64,000 nucleotides of DNA from Fusicatenibacter saccharivorans (lineage in GTDB: Bacteria > Bacillota > Clostridia > Lachnospirales > Lachnospiraceae). The notes under the pieces were generated by a model that saw nothing but the letters and a program-made list of their open reading frames with translations, searched no databases and was not told the origin of the DNA. Location of the stretch: positions 1 through 64,000 of the forward strand of contig NZ_JADNOP010000008.1 of the NCBI RefSeq assembly GCF_015557635.1, written 5' to 3'. A program made the translations under genes and the position numbers. Positions 53,927 to 62,486 of the stretch are shown one piece after another (within the stretch, counting starts at the first letter, position 1; each line of letters begins with the position of its first letter).

Positions 53927-54086
53927 TATAGCAAGACCCGAAAATAATGCAAAAAATTCAGCACCGCAGAGCGTGAATTACTGCGTCACAGATTTTCGTC
54001 GTACCCCGGTACGCCTTCAAATCTGTTCCTTGCAATTCGCGCTCTGCAGCACTGCCTTTTTTGCATTATTTTCGGGTCTTGCTATA
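53927..54086. mobile_element. 160-bp palindromic MITE-like element with TA flanks
   Basis: The whole segment is a near-perfect palindrome. From TAGCAAGACCCG at 53929 inwards the first 28 bases match the opposite end (to 54084) without error, and most of the following 50 also match, closing at GTACC-CC-GGTAC near 54001-54012. TA lies directly outside both ends. No protein is encoded. Length, terminal inverted repeats and TA flanks fit a MITE moved by an IS630/Tc1-type transposase. It sits between convergent VanZ and DegV genes. Confidence 0.75.
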
Positions 54087-54104
54087 GATGGAAGTGCAGG
54101 AGAG

Positions 54105-54992
54105 TTAATCCACCCGTTCTTTCCCCCAGAAAAACAATGCCACGGTTCCCGGCCCTGTGTGGCTGCCGATGGTGGTTCCGATGTTGTTGATCTCGACTTT
54201 TCCGTTCAGATTGGGAAAGCGTTCCTCGATAAGATCCGCAACGGCCCGCGCATCGTCGTAGCAGGCGGACTGGGAAATGTAGCATTTGCCGGAGTAGGAG
54301 AGGCCGCCCTCGGCGTTTTCTTCCATCTGGTCGACGATTTTTTTGATGACTTTTTTCTTCGTACGGATTTTGAACCGCGGAATCAGCCGTCCTTCGTTGT
54401 CCATGTTGAGCAGCGGGCAGATGCCGAGGAGGCCGCCGATTGCGCCGGAGGCTTTGGAGATGCGGCCGCCGCGCACGTAGAAGGTGAGGTCCGTGGAGAA
54501 GAACCAGTGATGGACTTTGAGACGGTTTTTCATCGCAAAATCGTAAACCTCTTCCAGCGGTTTTCCTTCATCGCGCAGATCGGCAAGGCGGTCCATCAGA
54601 AGACCATAGCCGGAGGAAGCGCCGAGGGAATCCACGATGAGGATTTTCCGTTCCGGGTAGCGCTCTTCAAGGTCGGCTTTGGCGATCATCGCGGAATTCA
54701 GTACACCGGAAATGCCGGAGGAGAGGCAGACGTGGAGAATGTCTTTGCCGTCCTGCAGGAATGTTTCAAAATAGGCTTCAAATTCATCGGCATTCACCTG
54801 GGATGTTTTCGTGGAAGCGCCGGCGGCCATGGCGGCATAGAACTGATCGAACGGCATGGACTTGCCGAGATCGTCCGCGTACTCGGTGTCATTTAATTTG
54901 TAATGGAAACAGATGTAGGAGATTTCCCGTTTGGAGAAATGTTCTTCGGTAAGGTCTGCCGTAGAGCAGCAGCTGATGACATAGGAACTCAT
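54105..54992 (-). CDS. DegV-family fatty-acid-binding protein
   Basis: 295 residues of the DegV family, which bind a fatty acid and in some bacteria feed the fatty acid kinase FakA. The typical elements are CSTADL near residue 9, CLSSGISGVLNSA and DSLGASSGYGLL in the middle, YVRGGRISKASGAIG, and IGSHTGPGTVALFF at the end. The start is the ATG at 54992 after GAGGAGGG; 55124 would add 44 residues through the promoter. No fakA homologue is nearby. Confidence 0.9.
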   Translation of the reverse strand: MSSYVISCCSTADLTEEHFSKREISYICFHYKLNDTEYADDLGKSMPFDQFYAAMAAGASTKTSQVNADEFEAYFETFLQDGKDILHVCLSSGISGVLNSAMIAKADLEERYPERKILIVDSLGASSGYGLLMDRLADLRDEGKPLEEVYDFAMKNRLKVHHWFFSTDLTFYVRGGRISKASGAIGGLLGICPLLNMDNEGRLIPRFKIRTKKKVIKKIVDQMEENAEGGLSYSGKCYISQSACYDDARAVADLIEERFPNLNGKVEINNIGTTIGSHTGPGTVALFFWGKERVD

Positions 54993-55127
54993 AAAATAAT
55001 CCCTCCTCGTAAAAATGAAAGTAAGAACTCTGGTTTCTGTGCCTATTGTAGCATCCCGAATGGGAAAAGGCAACTGCGGAACGTGATTATATCCGTAATG
55101 AAAGGGGCGGTGAAATGGTGTCAAGCC

Positions 55128-55157
55128 TTGTATTTGCGGTGCGGCCTGTGGTAAAAT
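55128..55157 (+). promoter_or_regulatory. Likely promoter upstream of the IscB/udp segment
   Basis: TTGTAT (55128-55133) and TAAAAT (55152-55157) with an 18-base spacer. It points into the structured RNA, IscB and then udp. Confidence 0.55.
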
Positions 55158-55171
55158 AGAACTATGAGAAT

Positions 55172-55500
55172 ACGAAAATACGAAGGACTAATTGTTAAGT
55201 AACTAAAAACATAGAAATATGTATATAAATGTAAATAAGAGTGGACATATGAAATCTCTTATCTATAGCTTAACAATAGGTCTCAAGCCTAAGTGACTGC
55301 TACTGTCGAAAGACATGTTGCAGATAGGAACTATGTTAAGTAGTAAGGTAAAGACACACCTTTAGATGTAATCTTCAGTCTGAAGCTCTGTGAGTACAAA
55401 CCAGGAAACAATGCTAATGTCCTGCATTGATAACAGGGAAACACATATCCTCTACTTGACTTTGGCACGAAGAGCAATTCTCCGAAAGGAAGGTGTCAGA
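55172..55500 (+). ncRNA. Candidate omegaRNA (HEARO-type) of IscB
   Basis: About 330 bases directly upstream of iscB with dense pairing: ATTGTTAAG (55191-55199) with CTTAACAAT (55269-55277); CTGC/GCAG (55297-55300, 55320-55323) capped by TGTC-GAAA-GACA; AAGGT/ACCTT (55345-55349, 55358-55362); an H-type pseudoknot from CAGGA (55402-55406)/TCCTG (55420-55424) and CAATG (55409-55413)/CATTG (55425-55429); and TGGCAC/GTGTCA (55463-55468, 55493-55498) enclosing the iscB ribosome site. IscB RNAs lie upstream of the gene with the guide at their 5' end, which would put the guide near 55172-55190. Exact ends are not known. Confidence 0.7.
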
Positions 55501-55501
55501 A

Positions 55502-56743
55502 ATGACAAGTTATTCTTTTGTATTAGATGCTAATGGGAAACAATTAGCACCGACAAAAGAACCAAAAGCATGGTTTCTTATCCGTAAGAAACGAGCAGCA
55601 TTGGTCAGCAAATATCCAATGGTAATACAATTGAAGAAAAAAATTCAAGAAAATGAAATCTGTAAAGATGAGATTCGTTGTGGAATAGATGATGGCGGAC
55701 TTCATGTAGGGATTGCTCTGGTTCAGAAATGTAAAAGTAAAAATAAAGTTGTTTTCAAAGGAACCATTGAGCAACGCAATGATGTAAAACATCTTATGGA
55801 AGTTAGGCGAAACTATAGACGTTACCATCGTTATCACAAAAGATATCGGCAGGCGAGATTCGACAATCGTAAATCTTCTAAAAGAAAAGGACGAATTGCT
55901 CCAAGTATTTTACAGAAACGGCAAGCTACCATAAGAGTTATTAATCGGCTTAATAAATGGATAAATATAACAAATTATTGGCTGGAAGATGTTTCTATTG
56001 ATATCCGGGTATTAACAGATGGGTATAAGTCTTATAGCTGGCAATATCAAAAATCCAACAGACTGGACGAAAATATCCGTAAAGCAACGATTCTAAGAGA
56101 TGGCGGTAAGTGTATGGAATGCGGAAAATCTAATTGTAGATTAGAGGTTCACCATATTAAGCCAAGAAGACGAAATGGTTCTAATACGTTAGACAATCTG
56201 ATTACATTATGTGAAAGCTGCCATCAGAAAACCGAAGGCCAGGAAGAATTATATATGGATCGATATTTTTCCCTGTTAAAATCGTCTGACAATAAAAACC
56301 TGAATTATGCACAACATGTAATGATTGGTAAGATGTGGCTTAGAAAACAATTGTCAGGTTTGGGAGTATTATATCTGACGAGTGGTGGGGATACAGCCAA
56401 CAAACGCATTGACTGGAATATTGAGAAATCACACACCAATGATGCTGTCTGCATTACGGACTTGCAGCCTGATACCTGTGATATAAAAGAATGGGCAATA
56501 AAACCTATGCGCAGACAAAGCAAAGCTAAAACCGACCATGTTTTAGGAATTCATCATAGGGATTTGGTTGAATATACATTCAAAAATGGTGAAACTCACA
56601 GAGGATATGTAACAGCACTATACCCGGACCAAAAAGCGATTAATTTTCAAAGCCAAACAAAACATTGTAAAAAAGTTAATGCGAGAAAGTGCAAATTACT
56701 ATGGAACTATTCAAAAATCTATTGGTTTGAGAATGCGAGCTAA
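55502..56743 (+). CDS. iscB: IscB-type RNA-guided HNH/RuvC nuclease
   Basis: 413 residues, the usual IscB size. The N-terminal PLMP-type segment is [20 protein letters not shown]. RuvC-I is G61-I-D63 ([13 protein letters not shown]), followed by the arginine-rich bridge helix [16 protein letters not shown] (101-116). RuvC-II is WLE162DVSIDIR. The HNH domain has C204-x2-C207, LEVH217H218, N232 and C237-x2-C240-H241. RuvC-III is SH311TND314AVCITD. All expected catalytic residues are present, so it looks intact. The start is the ATG at 55502 after AAAGGAAGGTG; a GTG at 55493 overlaps that site. Local base composition is AT-rich against both neighbours. No TnpA transposase is adjacent. Confidence 0.88.
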   Translation: MTSYSFVLDANGKQLAPTKEPKAWFLIRKKRAALVSKYPMVIQLKKKIQENEICKDEIRCGIDDGGLHVGIALVQKCKSKNKVVFKGTIEQRNDVKHLMEVRRNYRRYHRYHKRYRQARFDNRKSSKRKGRIAPSILQKRQATIRVINRLNKWINITNYWLEDVSIDIRVLTDGYKSYSWQYQKSNRLDENIRKATILRDGGKCMECGKSNCRLEVHHIKPRRRNGSNTLDNLITLCESCHQKTEGQEELYMDRYFSLLKSSDNKNLNYAQHVMIGKMWLRKQLSGLGVLYLTSGGDTANKRIDWNIEKSHTNDAVCITDLQPDTCDIKEWAIKPMRRQSKAKTDHVLGIHHRDLVEYTFKNGETHRGYVTALYPDQKAINFQSQTKHCKKVNARKCKLLWNYSKIYWFENAS

Positions 56744-56801
56744 ACACATTTGTCTATGATTAGATGTAATTAACTATATTATTTTAAGGAGGTTTTTGCA
56801 T

Positions 56802-57578
56802 ATGCAGAATTATTCAGGAGAAGAAGGGCTGCAGTATCATCTGCAGATCCGAAAAGGCGATGTGGGACGGTACGTGATTCTGCCGGGAGATCCCAAACGG
56901 TGTAAAAAAATTGCAGCTTACTTTGAGAACCCGGTGCTCGTTGCAGACAGCCGGGAATTTGTGACTTATACGGGTACTTTGGACGGTGTAAAGGTTTCCG
57001 TTACATCTACCGGCATTGGCGGTCCGTCGGCTTCCATCGCGATGGAAGAGCTGATCCAGTGCGGCGCCGATACGTTTATCCGCGTCGGAACATGCGGCGG
57101 TATGGCACTCGATGTAGAGGGCGGCGATATCGTGGTGGCAACGGGAGCGATCCGTGCGGAGGGAACGTCAAAGGAATACGCACCGATCGAGTTCCCGGCA
57201 GTCGCAGACCTTACCGTGACGAATGCGCTGGTGCAGGCGGCAAAGAATCTTGGGAAAAAATGGCATGCGGGCGTGGTACAGTGCAAGGATTCCTTCTACG
57301 GCCAGCACGACCCGGAGCAGATGCCGGTCGGCGATGAGCTGCTGAAAAAATGGGATGCATGGATGAAGCTTGGATGCAAAGCGTCAGAGATGGAATCGGC
57401 GGCACTTTTTATCGTGGCAAGTGCCCGCGGCGTCCGTGCCGGATCGGATTTTCTTGTGATGGGAAATCAGGAGAGAGTGAAACGCGGCATGGAGAACCAC
57501 ATTACGCACGATACGGAAGGTGCGATTCAGGTAGCCATCGAGGCACTGCGGATTCTGATCCGGGAAGATCAGAAATAA
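56802..57578 (+). CDS. udp: Uridine phosphorylase-family nucleoside phosphorylase
   Basis: A 258-residue phosphorylase that splits uridine, or a related nucleoside, into base and ribose-1-phosphate. Motifs are [10 protein letters not shown] near 28, [16 protein letters not shown], and IRVGTCGGM; the C-terminal half has [15 protein letters not shown] and the SEMESAALF ribose site. The start is the ATG at 56802 after AAGGAGG (56786-56792). cdd follows 41 bases later, giving a pyrimidine salvage pair. The IscB unit lies between it and the nearest strong promoter-like sequence. Confidence 0.92.
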   Translation: MQNYSGEEGLQYHLQIRKGDVGRYVILPGDPKRCKKIAAYFENPVLVADSREFVTYTGTLDGVKVSVTSTGIGGPSASIAMEELIQCGADTFIRVGTCGGMALDVEGGDIVVATGAIRAEGTSKEYAPIEFPAVADLTVTNALVQAAKNLGKKWHAGVVQCKDSFYGQHDPEQMPVGDELLKKWDAWMKLGCKASEMESAALFIVASARGVRAGSDFLVMGNQERVKRGMENHITHDTEGAIQVAIEALRILIREDQK

Positions 57579-57619
57579 GAAAGAAAAAATAAGGGGATAC
57601 TGGAAAGGGGATGCTGGAT

Positions 57620-58051
57620 ATGAAACAGGAAATCAGTACAGAAATAAAACAGGAGCTGGTAAAACAGGCTCTGGCAGCGCGGAAATTTGCGTATGTGCCG
57701 TATTCGAAATTCCGCGTAGGCGCGGCGGTTCTGGCAAAGAATGGAGCGATTTATACCGGATGCAACATTGAAAATGCGGCGTATACACCGACAAACTGCG
57801 CGGAGCGCACCGCGGTCTTCAAAGCCGTATCCGAGGGCATAACGGAATTTGACGCGATCGCCGTCTGCGGCGGTCCGGGAGAGGCAGAGCCGGAGGATTT
57901 CTGCACACCGTGCGGTGTCTGCCGCCAGGTCCTGCGGGAATTCGTTGATCCGAACGAGTTTCTCGTTCTTCTCTGCAAGGGCGACGGTTCCTGGAAAGAG
58001 ATGACGCTCGAGGAGCTGCTGCCGATGGGATTCGGAAAAGAAAATTTATAA
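57620..58051 (+). CDS. cdd: Cytidine deaminase
   Basis: A 143-residue zinc enzyme turning cytidine or deoxycytidine into uridine. The zinc and proton-shuttle residues are C60-A-E62 and C98-x2-C101, with the CNIENAAY loop before them. The start is the ATG at 57620, ten bases after AAAGGGG; the ATG at 57611 is too close to that site. It works with udp just upstream. Confidence 0.95.
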   Translation: MKQEISTEIKQELVKQALAARKFAYVPYSKFRVGAAVLAKNGAIYTGCNIENAAYTPTNCAERTAVFKAVSEGITEFDAIAVCGGPGEAEPEDFCTPCGVCRQVLREFVDPNEFLVLLCKGDGSWKEMTLEELLPMGFGKENL

Positions 58052-58069
58052 ACAGAAGCCGGAAATAGA

Positions 58070-58117
58070 AAAAGTCCAGGCAGATACGGAAAGTACCGTA
58101 TGCCCTGGACTTTTTTG
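58070..58117. terminator. Bidirectional terminator between cdd and the DUF1846 gene
   Basis: AAAGTCCAGG pairs with CCTGGACTTT and inner ATACGG with CCGTAT, with A and T runs on the two sides. It separates convergent genes. Confidence 0.88.
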
Positions 58118-58137
58118 TTTAATATACGAAAAATTAT

Positions 58138-59598
58138 TTACTGAAATTTCGGCTCACAGGTCAGATCGCATCCCAGACGCTGGAACATTTTGCGGTCCAC
58201 GTCAGAGAGCATAACGCTGGAGTGTACCTGGCAGCCCTTTAACTGCGGCAGGCAGGACAGCGCTTTCTGTGCATCCTCGCTCTGTGCAGCAGTAGCGGAC
58301 AGCGCGATCAGAACCTCATCGGTATGAAGACGCGGGTTCTTGCTTCCGAGGTACTTGGTTTTCAGGGTCTGGATCGGAGCGATGGATTCCGGTGAGAGAA
58401 CATGTACGTCATGGTCGATGCCGGAGAGCTCTTTTAATGCATTCAGCAGAAGCGCCGCGCTCGATCCGAGCAGATCGCCGGTCTTTCCGGTGATGACGCG
58501 TCCGTCCGGCAGTTCCATGGCAGCGGCCGGTGCGCCGGTCGCCTCGGCACGGACAAGAGCCGGGGAAACGGTGGTACGGTCTGCGGCAACGATGTTTTCC
58601 TGTTTCATCAGAAGCTCGATTTTGTAAGCCTCAGTCTCGGAGCGGGAGCCGTCTGCGATACCGTCCACAGCAGTGTAGTAGCGGCGGATGATCTCCTGAC
58701 GGGAAGCCTCACGGCATGCCTCATCATCAATGATACAGTTTCCGGCCATGTTGACGCCCATGTCAGTCGGGGATTTGTACGGGCTCTCGCCGAAGATCTG
58801 CTGGAAGATCGCACGCAGAACCGGGAAAATCTCGACATCACGGTTGTAGTTGACGGTTGTCACGCCGTATGCCTCGAGGTGGAACGGGTCGATCATGTTG
58901 ACATCGTTCAGATCGGCGGTAGCAGCCTCGTAAGCCAGGTTGACCGGGTGCTTCAGCGGCAGATTCCAGATCGGGAAGGTCTCATATTTTGCATAGCCGG
59001 CGTTTACACCGCGTTTGTGCTCATGGTAAAGCTGGGAAAGGCAGGTTGCCATCTTTCCGCTTCCCGGTCCCGGTGCGGTAACGACAACGAGCGGACGGGT
59101 TGTCTCGATGTACTCGTTCTTTCCGTATCCCTCATCGCTCACGATCAGCGGCACATTATGTGGGTAGCCCGGAATCGTGTAGTGAATGTAAACCGGGATG
59201 CCGAGCTTCTGCAGTCTCTTCTTGAAAGCGTCTGCACTGTGCTGTCCGGAATACTGCGTGATGACAACACTGCCGACATAGAGGCCGCGTCCGCGGAACT
59301 CATCAATCAGGCGGAGCACGTCGCTGTCATAGGTGATGCCGAGGTCGCCGCGGATTTTATTTTTTTCAATATCTGCTGCGGAAATCGCCATTACGATCTC
59401 AGCCTGGTCGGAGAGCTGCATCAGCATGCGCAGTTTGGCATCCGGTGCAAAGCCCGGAAGAACGCGGGATGCGTGGAAATCATCGAACAGCTTTCCGCCG
59501 AATTCCAGATACAGCTTGTTGTCAAACTGGTTGATGCGGTCGCGGATATGCTCAGACTGCATTTTCAGGTACTTCTCATTGTCAAATCCAATCTTCAT
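58138..59598 (-). CDS. DUF1846 (UPF0371) family protein
   Basis: 486 residues of a family named DUF1846, common in Firmicutes. A P-loop-like segment VVVTAPGPGSGKMATCLSQL sits near residue 173, and NMIDPFHLEAYG and RYYTAVDG follow. The N-terminal MKIGFDNEKYLKMQSEHIRDRI is highly typical. The structure of a relative shows nucleotide-binding folds, but the reaction is not established. GGGAG precedes the ATG. Promoter at 59650-59678 on the minus strand. Confidence 0.92.
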   Translation of the reverse strand: MKIGFDNEKYLKMQSEHIRDRINQFDNKLYLEFGGKLFDDFHASRVLPGFAPDAKLRMLMQLSDQAEIVMAISAADIEKNKIRGDLGITYDSDVLRLIDEFRGRGLYVGSVVITQYSGQHSADAFKKRLQKLGIPVYIHYTIPGYPHNVPLIVSDEGYGKNEYIETTRPLVVVTAPGPGSGKMATCLSQLYHEHKRGVNAGYAKYETFPIWNLPLKHPVNLAYEAATADLNDVNMIDPFHLEAYGVTTVNYNRDVEIFPVLRAIFQQIFGESPYKSPTDMGVNMAGNCIIDDEACREASRQEIIRRYYTAVDGIADGSRSETEAYKIELLMKQENIVAADRTTVSPALVRAEATGAPAAAMELPDGRVITGKTGDLLGSSAALLLNALKELSGIDHDVHVLSPESIAPIQTLKTKYLGSKNPRLHTDEVLIALSATAAQSEDAQKALSCLPQLKGCQVHSSVMLSDVDRKMFQRLGCDLTCEPKFQ

Positions 59599-59649
59599 GG
59601 TATTTTTCTCCCTTTTTATCCATGGTGTCTGTTAAAAACAACTGTTTTC

Positions 59650-59678
59650 ATTTTACTATACGGAAAAGTCTCGTGCAA
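59650..59678 (-). promoter_or_regulatory. Promoter of the DUF1846 gene
   Basis: On the minus strand, TTGCAC (59673-59678) and TAAAAT (59650-59655) with a 17-base spacer. Confidence 0.7.
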
Positions 59679-59734
59679 GAAAAAATTATCGTGGGAACTT
59701 TAGAAAATTAAGGAAAAAAAGAGCTGAAAATAAA

Positions 59735-59870
59735 AAAATCTCCTAAAAAGGAGAGAGGCCGGGACTTGTTAGGGCCCCGGCGGTATGAAAAAGAAATCTA
59801 TCTATTAGAAAGGTTGGCATTGGAGACATGCTTCCAAGGGTGCTTTGCTGTCTCCTGGTTAAAATTTATA
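59735..59870 (-). ncRNA. Candidate structured non-coding RNA
   Basis: Read on the minus strand: a GGAGAC/GTCTCC stem (59822-59856), an A/T-rich linker, a GCCGGGG.../...CCCGGC stem (about 59758-59782), then TCTCCT-TTTT-AGGAGA and a run of T (59733-59755) that looks like an intrinsic terminator. It lies in a 576-base gap between divergent genes, upstream of and separate from the DUF1846 promoter. I do not recognise the class. The rest of the gap (59871-60174) shows nothing clear. Confidence 0.45.
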
Positions 59871-60174
59871 TAAAAACAATAGAGGTTTGTGTTTGTTTCC
59901 TTCGTTGTTGATGAGATTAGTATACGGAAAAATTGTGACCAGAATGTGTACATGAGATAAAGCTTTTCTGAAGAGAAGATGAAAACAAAACAAAGAAAAT
60001 CTGACGGAATCGTAAACAGAGGAAAGTTTTGGCGGAAAAAGGGGTCATGCAGAGGGGCAGCGGTGCATAGAATGCAGGGGAAGAAGGAAAAAGCAGCGAT
60101 TCCGTGACGCGGAGCAGAGACGGGAAAACGCCGCAGGTCTCAAAACGGTGCGGAGCTGCTGGAACGGAGAAAGC

Positions 60175-60786
60175 TTGCAGAACGTAATCCTGGATATGGT
60201 CAACCGCTTTGGATATGTCGGCGTCCTGATTCTGATTGCCGTGGAAAATGTCTTTCCGCCGATCCCCTCCGAGGTGATTCTGACGTTCGGCGGTTTTCTG
60301 ACGACATGCACCCGTCTGCATCCGGCGGGCGTTGTGCTGTCATCCACGGCAGGATCGCTTCTCGGGGCGCTGGTTCTCTATGGAGCGGGAACGCTTGTCA
60401 GCCCGGAGAGCCTTAGTGAACTGCTCGACAGCCGCCCGATGAAGCTTCTCGGATTTCACGCGGAGGATGCCTGGAAAACGATTACATGGTTTCAGAAGAA
60501 AGGCCAGCGGGCCGTTCTGTTCGGCCGGTGCATTCCCATCATCCGAAGCCTCATTTCCGTCCCCGCCGGGATGGCACGGATGGAGATGCCGAAATTTCTG
60601 CTGTTTACAATCATCGGAAGCACGGTGTGGAACATTCTTCTCGTCGGAACCGGTGCTGCGGTCGGTGTGGCGTGGGAGCAGGCGGCGGGATATGTGAAGA
60701 TGTATGCAGATATCGTTTTTCTCGTGCTGGCAGCCGGAGCGGTATGCTTTCCGGCGGTGCATTTATATAGGAAGAAACACAAATGA
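60175..60786 (+). CDS. DedA-family membrane protein
   Basis: 203 residues with four to five membrane helices. FGYVGVLILIAVENVFPPIPSE is the DedA opening, and GRCIPIIRSLISVPAGMARM is the conserved second motif. DedA proteins act in lipid flipping and membrane homeostasis, including undecaprenyl phosphate recycling. The start is read as TTG at 60175, five bases after GGAG; a GTG at 60148 adds nine residues. A Mn riboswitch unit follows. Confidence 0.87.
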   Translation: MQNVILDMVNRFGYVGVLILIAVENVFPPIPSEVILTFGGFLTTCTRLHPAGVVLSSTAGSLLGALVLYGAGTLVSPESLSELLDSRPMKLLGFHAEDAWKTITWFQKKGQRAVLFGRCIPIIRSLISVPAGMARMEMPKFLLFTIIGSTVWNILLVGTGAAVGVAWEQAAGYVKMYADIVFLVLAAGAVCFPAVHLYRKKHK

Positions 60787-60833
60787 AAAAACGTAAGTTG
60801 CATGAAATGAGGGACAAAATGTAAAAAATATAC

Positions 60834-60862
60834 TTGCAATTCGACAGGAAGTGTGCTAATAT
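60834..60862 (+). promoter_or_regulatory. Promoter of the Mn riboswitch transcript
   Basis: TTGCAA (60834-60839) and TAATAT (60857-60862) with a 17-base spacer. Confidence 0.78.
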
Positions 60863-60873
60863 ACACATCAACA

Positions 60874-61019
60874 AGTAAAAGGGAGTAGCGAAACGCCGCG
60901 GGAAACAAAAACGCATCCCGAGTGGGTTTGAAATCGTCAGCCGATGTCGAGAGACGTCCGTATCAAATGAGAACGCAAGACTTTTATTGTGGCAGTCGTC
61001 ATGATAGGAGTCTTTTTTT
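60874..61019 (+). promoter_or_regulatory. yybP-ykoY (Mn2+) riboswitch with terminator
   Basis: The class hallmarks are present: AAAAGGGAGTAGCG at the 5' side (60877-60890), CGTCA (60935-60939) in the middle loop and ACGCAAGACTTTT (60973-60985) at the 3' side. P1 is AGTAAAAG (60874-60881) with CTTTTATT (60981-60988). AAGACTTTTAT (60977-60987) can instead pair with ATGATAGGAGTCTT (61001-61014) before a T run, so P1 and terminator exclude each other. Mn2+ binding would switch the downstream gene on. Confidence 0.82.
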
Positions 61020-61105
61020 ATACTCCTGAATACCAAAGACAACATGAACTGCCGGAGCAATCCAAACCGTTGCCAGCGGAACAAAAGTGGCGGAAAGAGG
61101 AATGT

Positions 61106-61525
61106 ATGAGCAGCGAGAGAGTGAAAAAAGAATTATACGAAACAGCAATGACCGGAGAAAAGGCACTGACCAGTCTGATGTATGTACAGATGACACTGTA
61201 CGCAGCCAAAAGCCAGAGAACGTACGCAAAGGTACGCGGCGAGGGCAGAGCGATGATGCGCCACACAGGGATCCACATGAATCAGTATTTAAGGGCTGCA
61301 GGGAATGATCTGGAAAGCTTTCGGATCCGCTTAAAGGAAACGCACCTGCCGGATGAACTTCAGCCGAAGGCGGGAGCGTTTCTGGTTCAGACGGTACATA
61401 CTTTTGATACGACAGAGAAAAATCAGATGTACCGCCAGGAACTGCTGGGACTGGAAGCGAAAGTAAAAGAAATAGCAGAACAGATTGAAGGACTGCTGAA
61501 AGGCATGCGGGAACTTGGAGCATAA
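61106..61525 (+). CDS. Unrecognised helical protein under a Mn2+ riboswitch
   Basis: 139 residues, soluble and mostly helical, not recognised. Features are MTGEKALTSLMYVQMTLYAAKSQRTYAKVRGEG near the start and a C-terminal coiled-coil-like stretch LEAKVKEIAEQIEGLLKGM. No cysteine-rich site, membrane helix or exporter domain is visible, unlike the usual genes of this riboswitch. The start is the ATG at 61106 after AAAGAGGA; an upstream GTG frame from 60989 runs through the terminator. Followed by its own terminator, so it is the only gene of the unit. Confidence 0.7.
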   Translation: MSSERVKKELYETAMTGEKALTSLMYVQMTLYAAKSQRTYAKVRGEGRAMMRHTGIHMNQYLRAAGNDLESFRIRLKETHLPDELQPKAGAFLVQTVHTFDTTEKNQMYRQELLGLEAKVKEIAEQIEGLLKGMRELGA

Positions 61526-61533
61526 AAAAGGAG

Positions 61534-61577
61534 AGAACAGGAATCGGAACAGCAAAACGGTTCCTGTTCTTTTTTTG
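61534..61577 (+). terminator. Terminator after the riboswitch gene
   Basis: AGAACAGGAA pairs with TTCCTGTTCT, followed by T residues. Confidence 0.88.
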
Positions 61578-61733
61578 CGGTCATAGGATAGAAAAACGGA
61601 TTTGCAAATTATGAGAAATCCGTCCTTTTCTGACACTTTTCCGCCAACCGCCGGCTGGCAGGTGGACTTTTTTCCGGCAAAATGTTAGAATAAACCTATT
61701 CAGAGTCTGGTAAGGATAAAGGAGAAAACCGTT

Positions 61734-62429
61734 TTGGCAGAAGAAATTGCAGTGAAAGTGATTGCCCGGATCCACACGGATTTCCCGGAAAAGTTCGGGA
61801 TTCCGCGGCAGAGCGGGTTGATTGAAGAATTAAAGAGTACGATCGTCTTTGAACCGGAGTTCCGCGATGCGAATGCGCTGCGCGGCATCGAGGAATATTC
61901 CCATCTCTGGCTGATCTGGGAGTTTTCCGAGGCTGTGCGCGACACCTGGTCACCGATGGTGCGGCCGCCGCGGCTTGGCGGAAACAAGCGGGTCGGTGTA
62001 TTTGCAACGCGCTCTCCGTTCCGGCCCAATCCGATCGGGCTTTCTTCGGTAAAGCTGGAGCGTGTGGAGCAGCATCCGGCACTCGGGCCGGTGCTTCATC
62101 TGTCGGGGGCAGATCTGATGGACGGTACGCCGATTCTGGACATCAAACCGTATCTGCCGCATGTGGACAGCCATGCGGAGGCACTTGGCAGCTTTACGGA
62201 AAAAACGAAGGAATACTTCATTCCCGTTGAAATTCCGGATGAGCTGCTGAAAAAAATTCCGGCGGACCGCCGGGAGGCACTGAAAAAAGTGCTGGAGCAG
62301 GACCCGCGCCCATCGTATCAGAACAGTGAAGAGCGCATTTACGGGCTTTCCTTTGCGGGAATGGAAATCAAATTCCAGGTAAAGGACCAGGTGCTGCATG
62401 TCGTGGGGGCAGAGCGCGCCGGAACGTAA
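61734..62429 (+). CDS. trmO: tRNA-Thr N6-methyltransferase TrmO (TsaA/UPF0066)
   Basis: 231 residues. The TrmO/UPF0066 beta-barrel domain (about 8-145) has the signature GVFATRSPFRPNPIGLSSV and HLWLIWEFSE; the remainder is the usual C-terminal extension. TrmO methylates t6A37 of tRNA-Thr(GGU) with S-adenosylmethionine. The start is TTG at 61734, about nine bases after AAGGAG. A beta-glucuronidase remnant follows. Confidence 0.9.
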   Translation: MAEEIAVKVIARIHTDFPEKFGIPRQSGLIEELKSTIVFEPEFRDANALRGIEEYSHLWLIWEFSEAVRDTWSPMVRPPRLGGNKRVGVFATRSPFRPNPIGLSSVKLERVEQHPALGPVLHLSGADLMDGTPILDIKPYLPHVDSHAEALGSFTEKTKEYFIPVEIPDELLKKIPADRREALKKVLEQDPRPSYQNSEERIYGLSFAGMEIKFQVKDQVLHVVGAERAGT

Positions 62430-62486
62430 ACCGGCAGGAAAAGCAGGGGGATATACAAGAAAAATGGAGAAGGAGGAAACAAAAGT

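Noticed and set aside
53844-54896. Long plus-strand open frame opposite the DegV gene
   Set aside because: It is the complementary reading of degV and begins inside the palindromic element; it has no ribosome site and no family pattern.
55172-55500. Group II intron or T-box in front of the HNH gene
   Set aside because: There is no reverse transcriptase or domain V, and no T-box core; position and partner gene fit an IscB RNA better.
58879-59703. Plus-strand frame opposite the DUF1846 gene
   Set aside because: Antisense shadow of a well-supported gene; no start signals.
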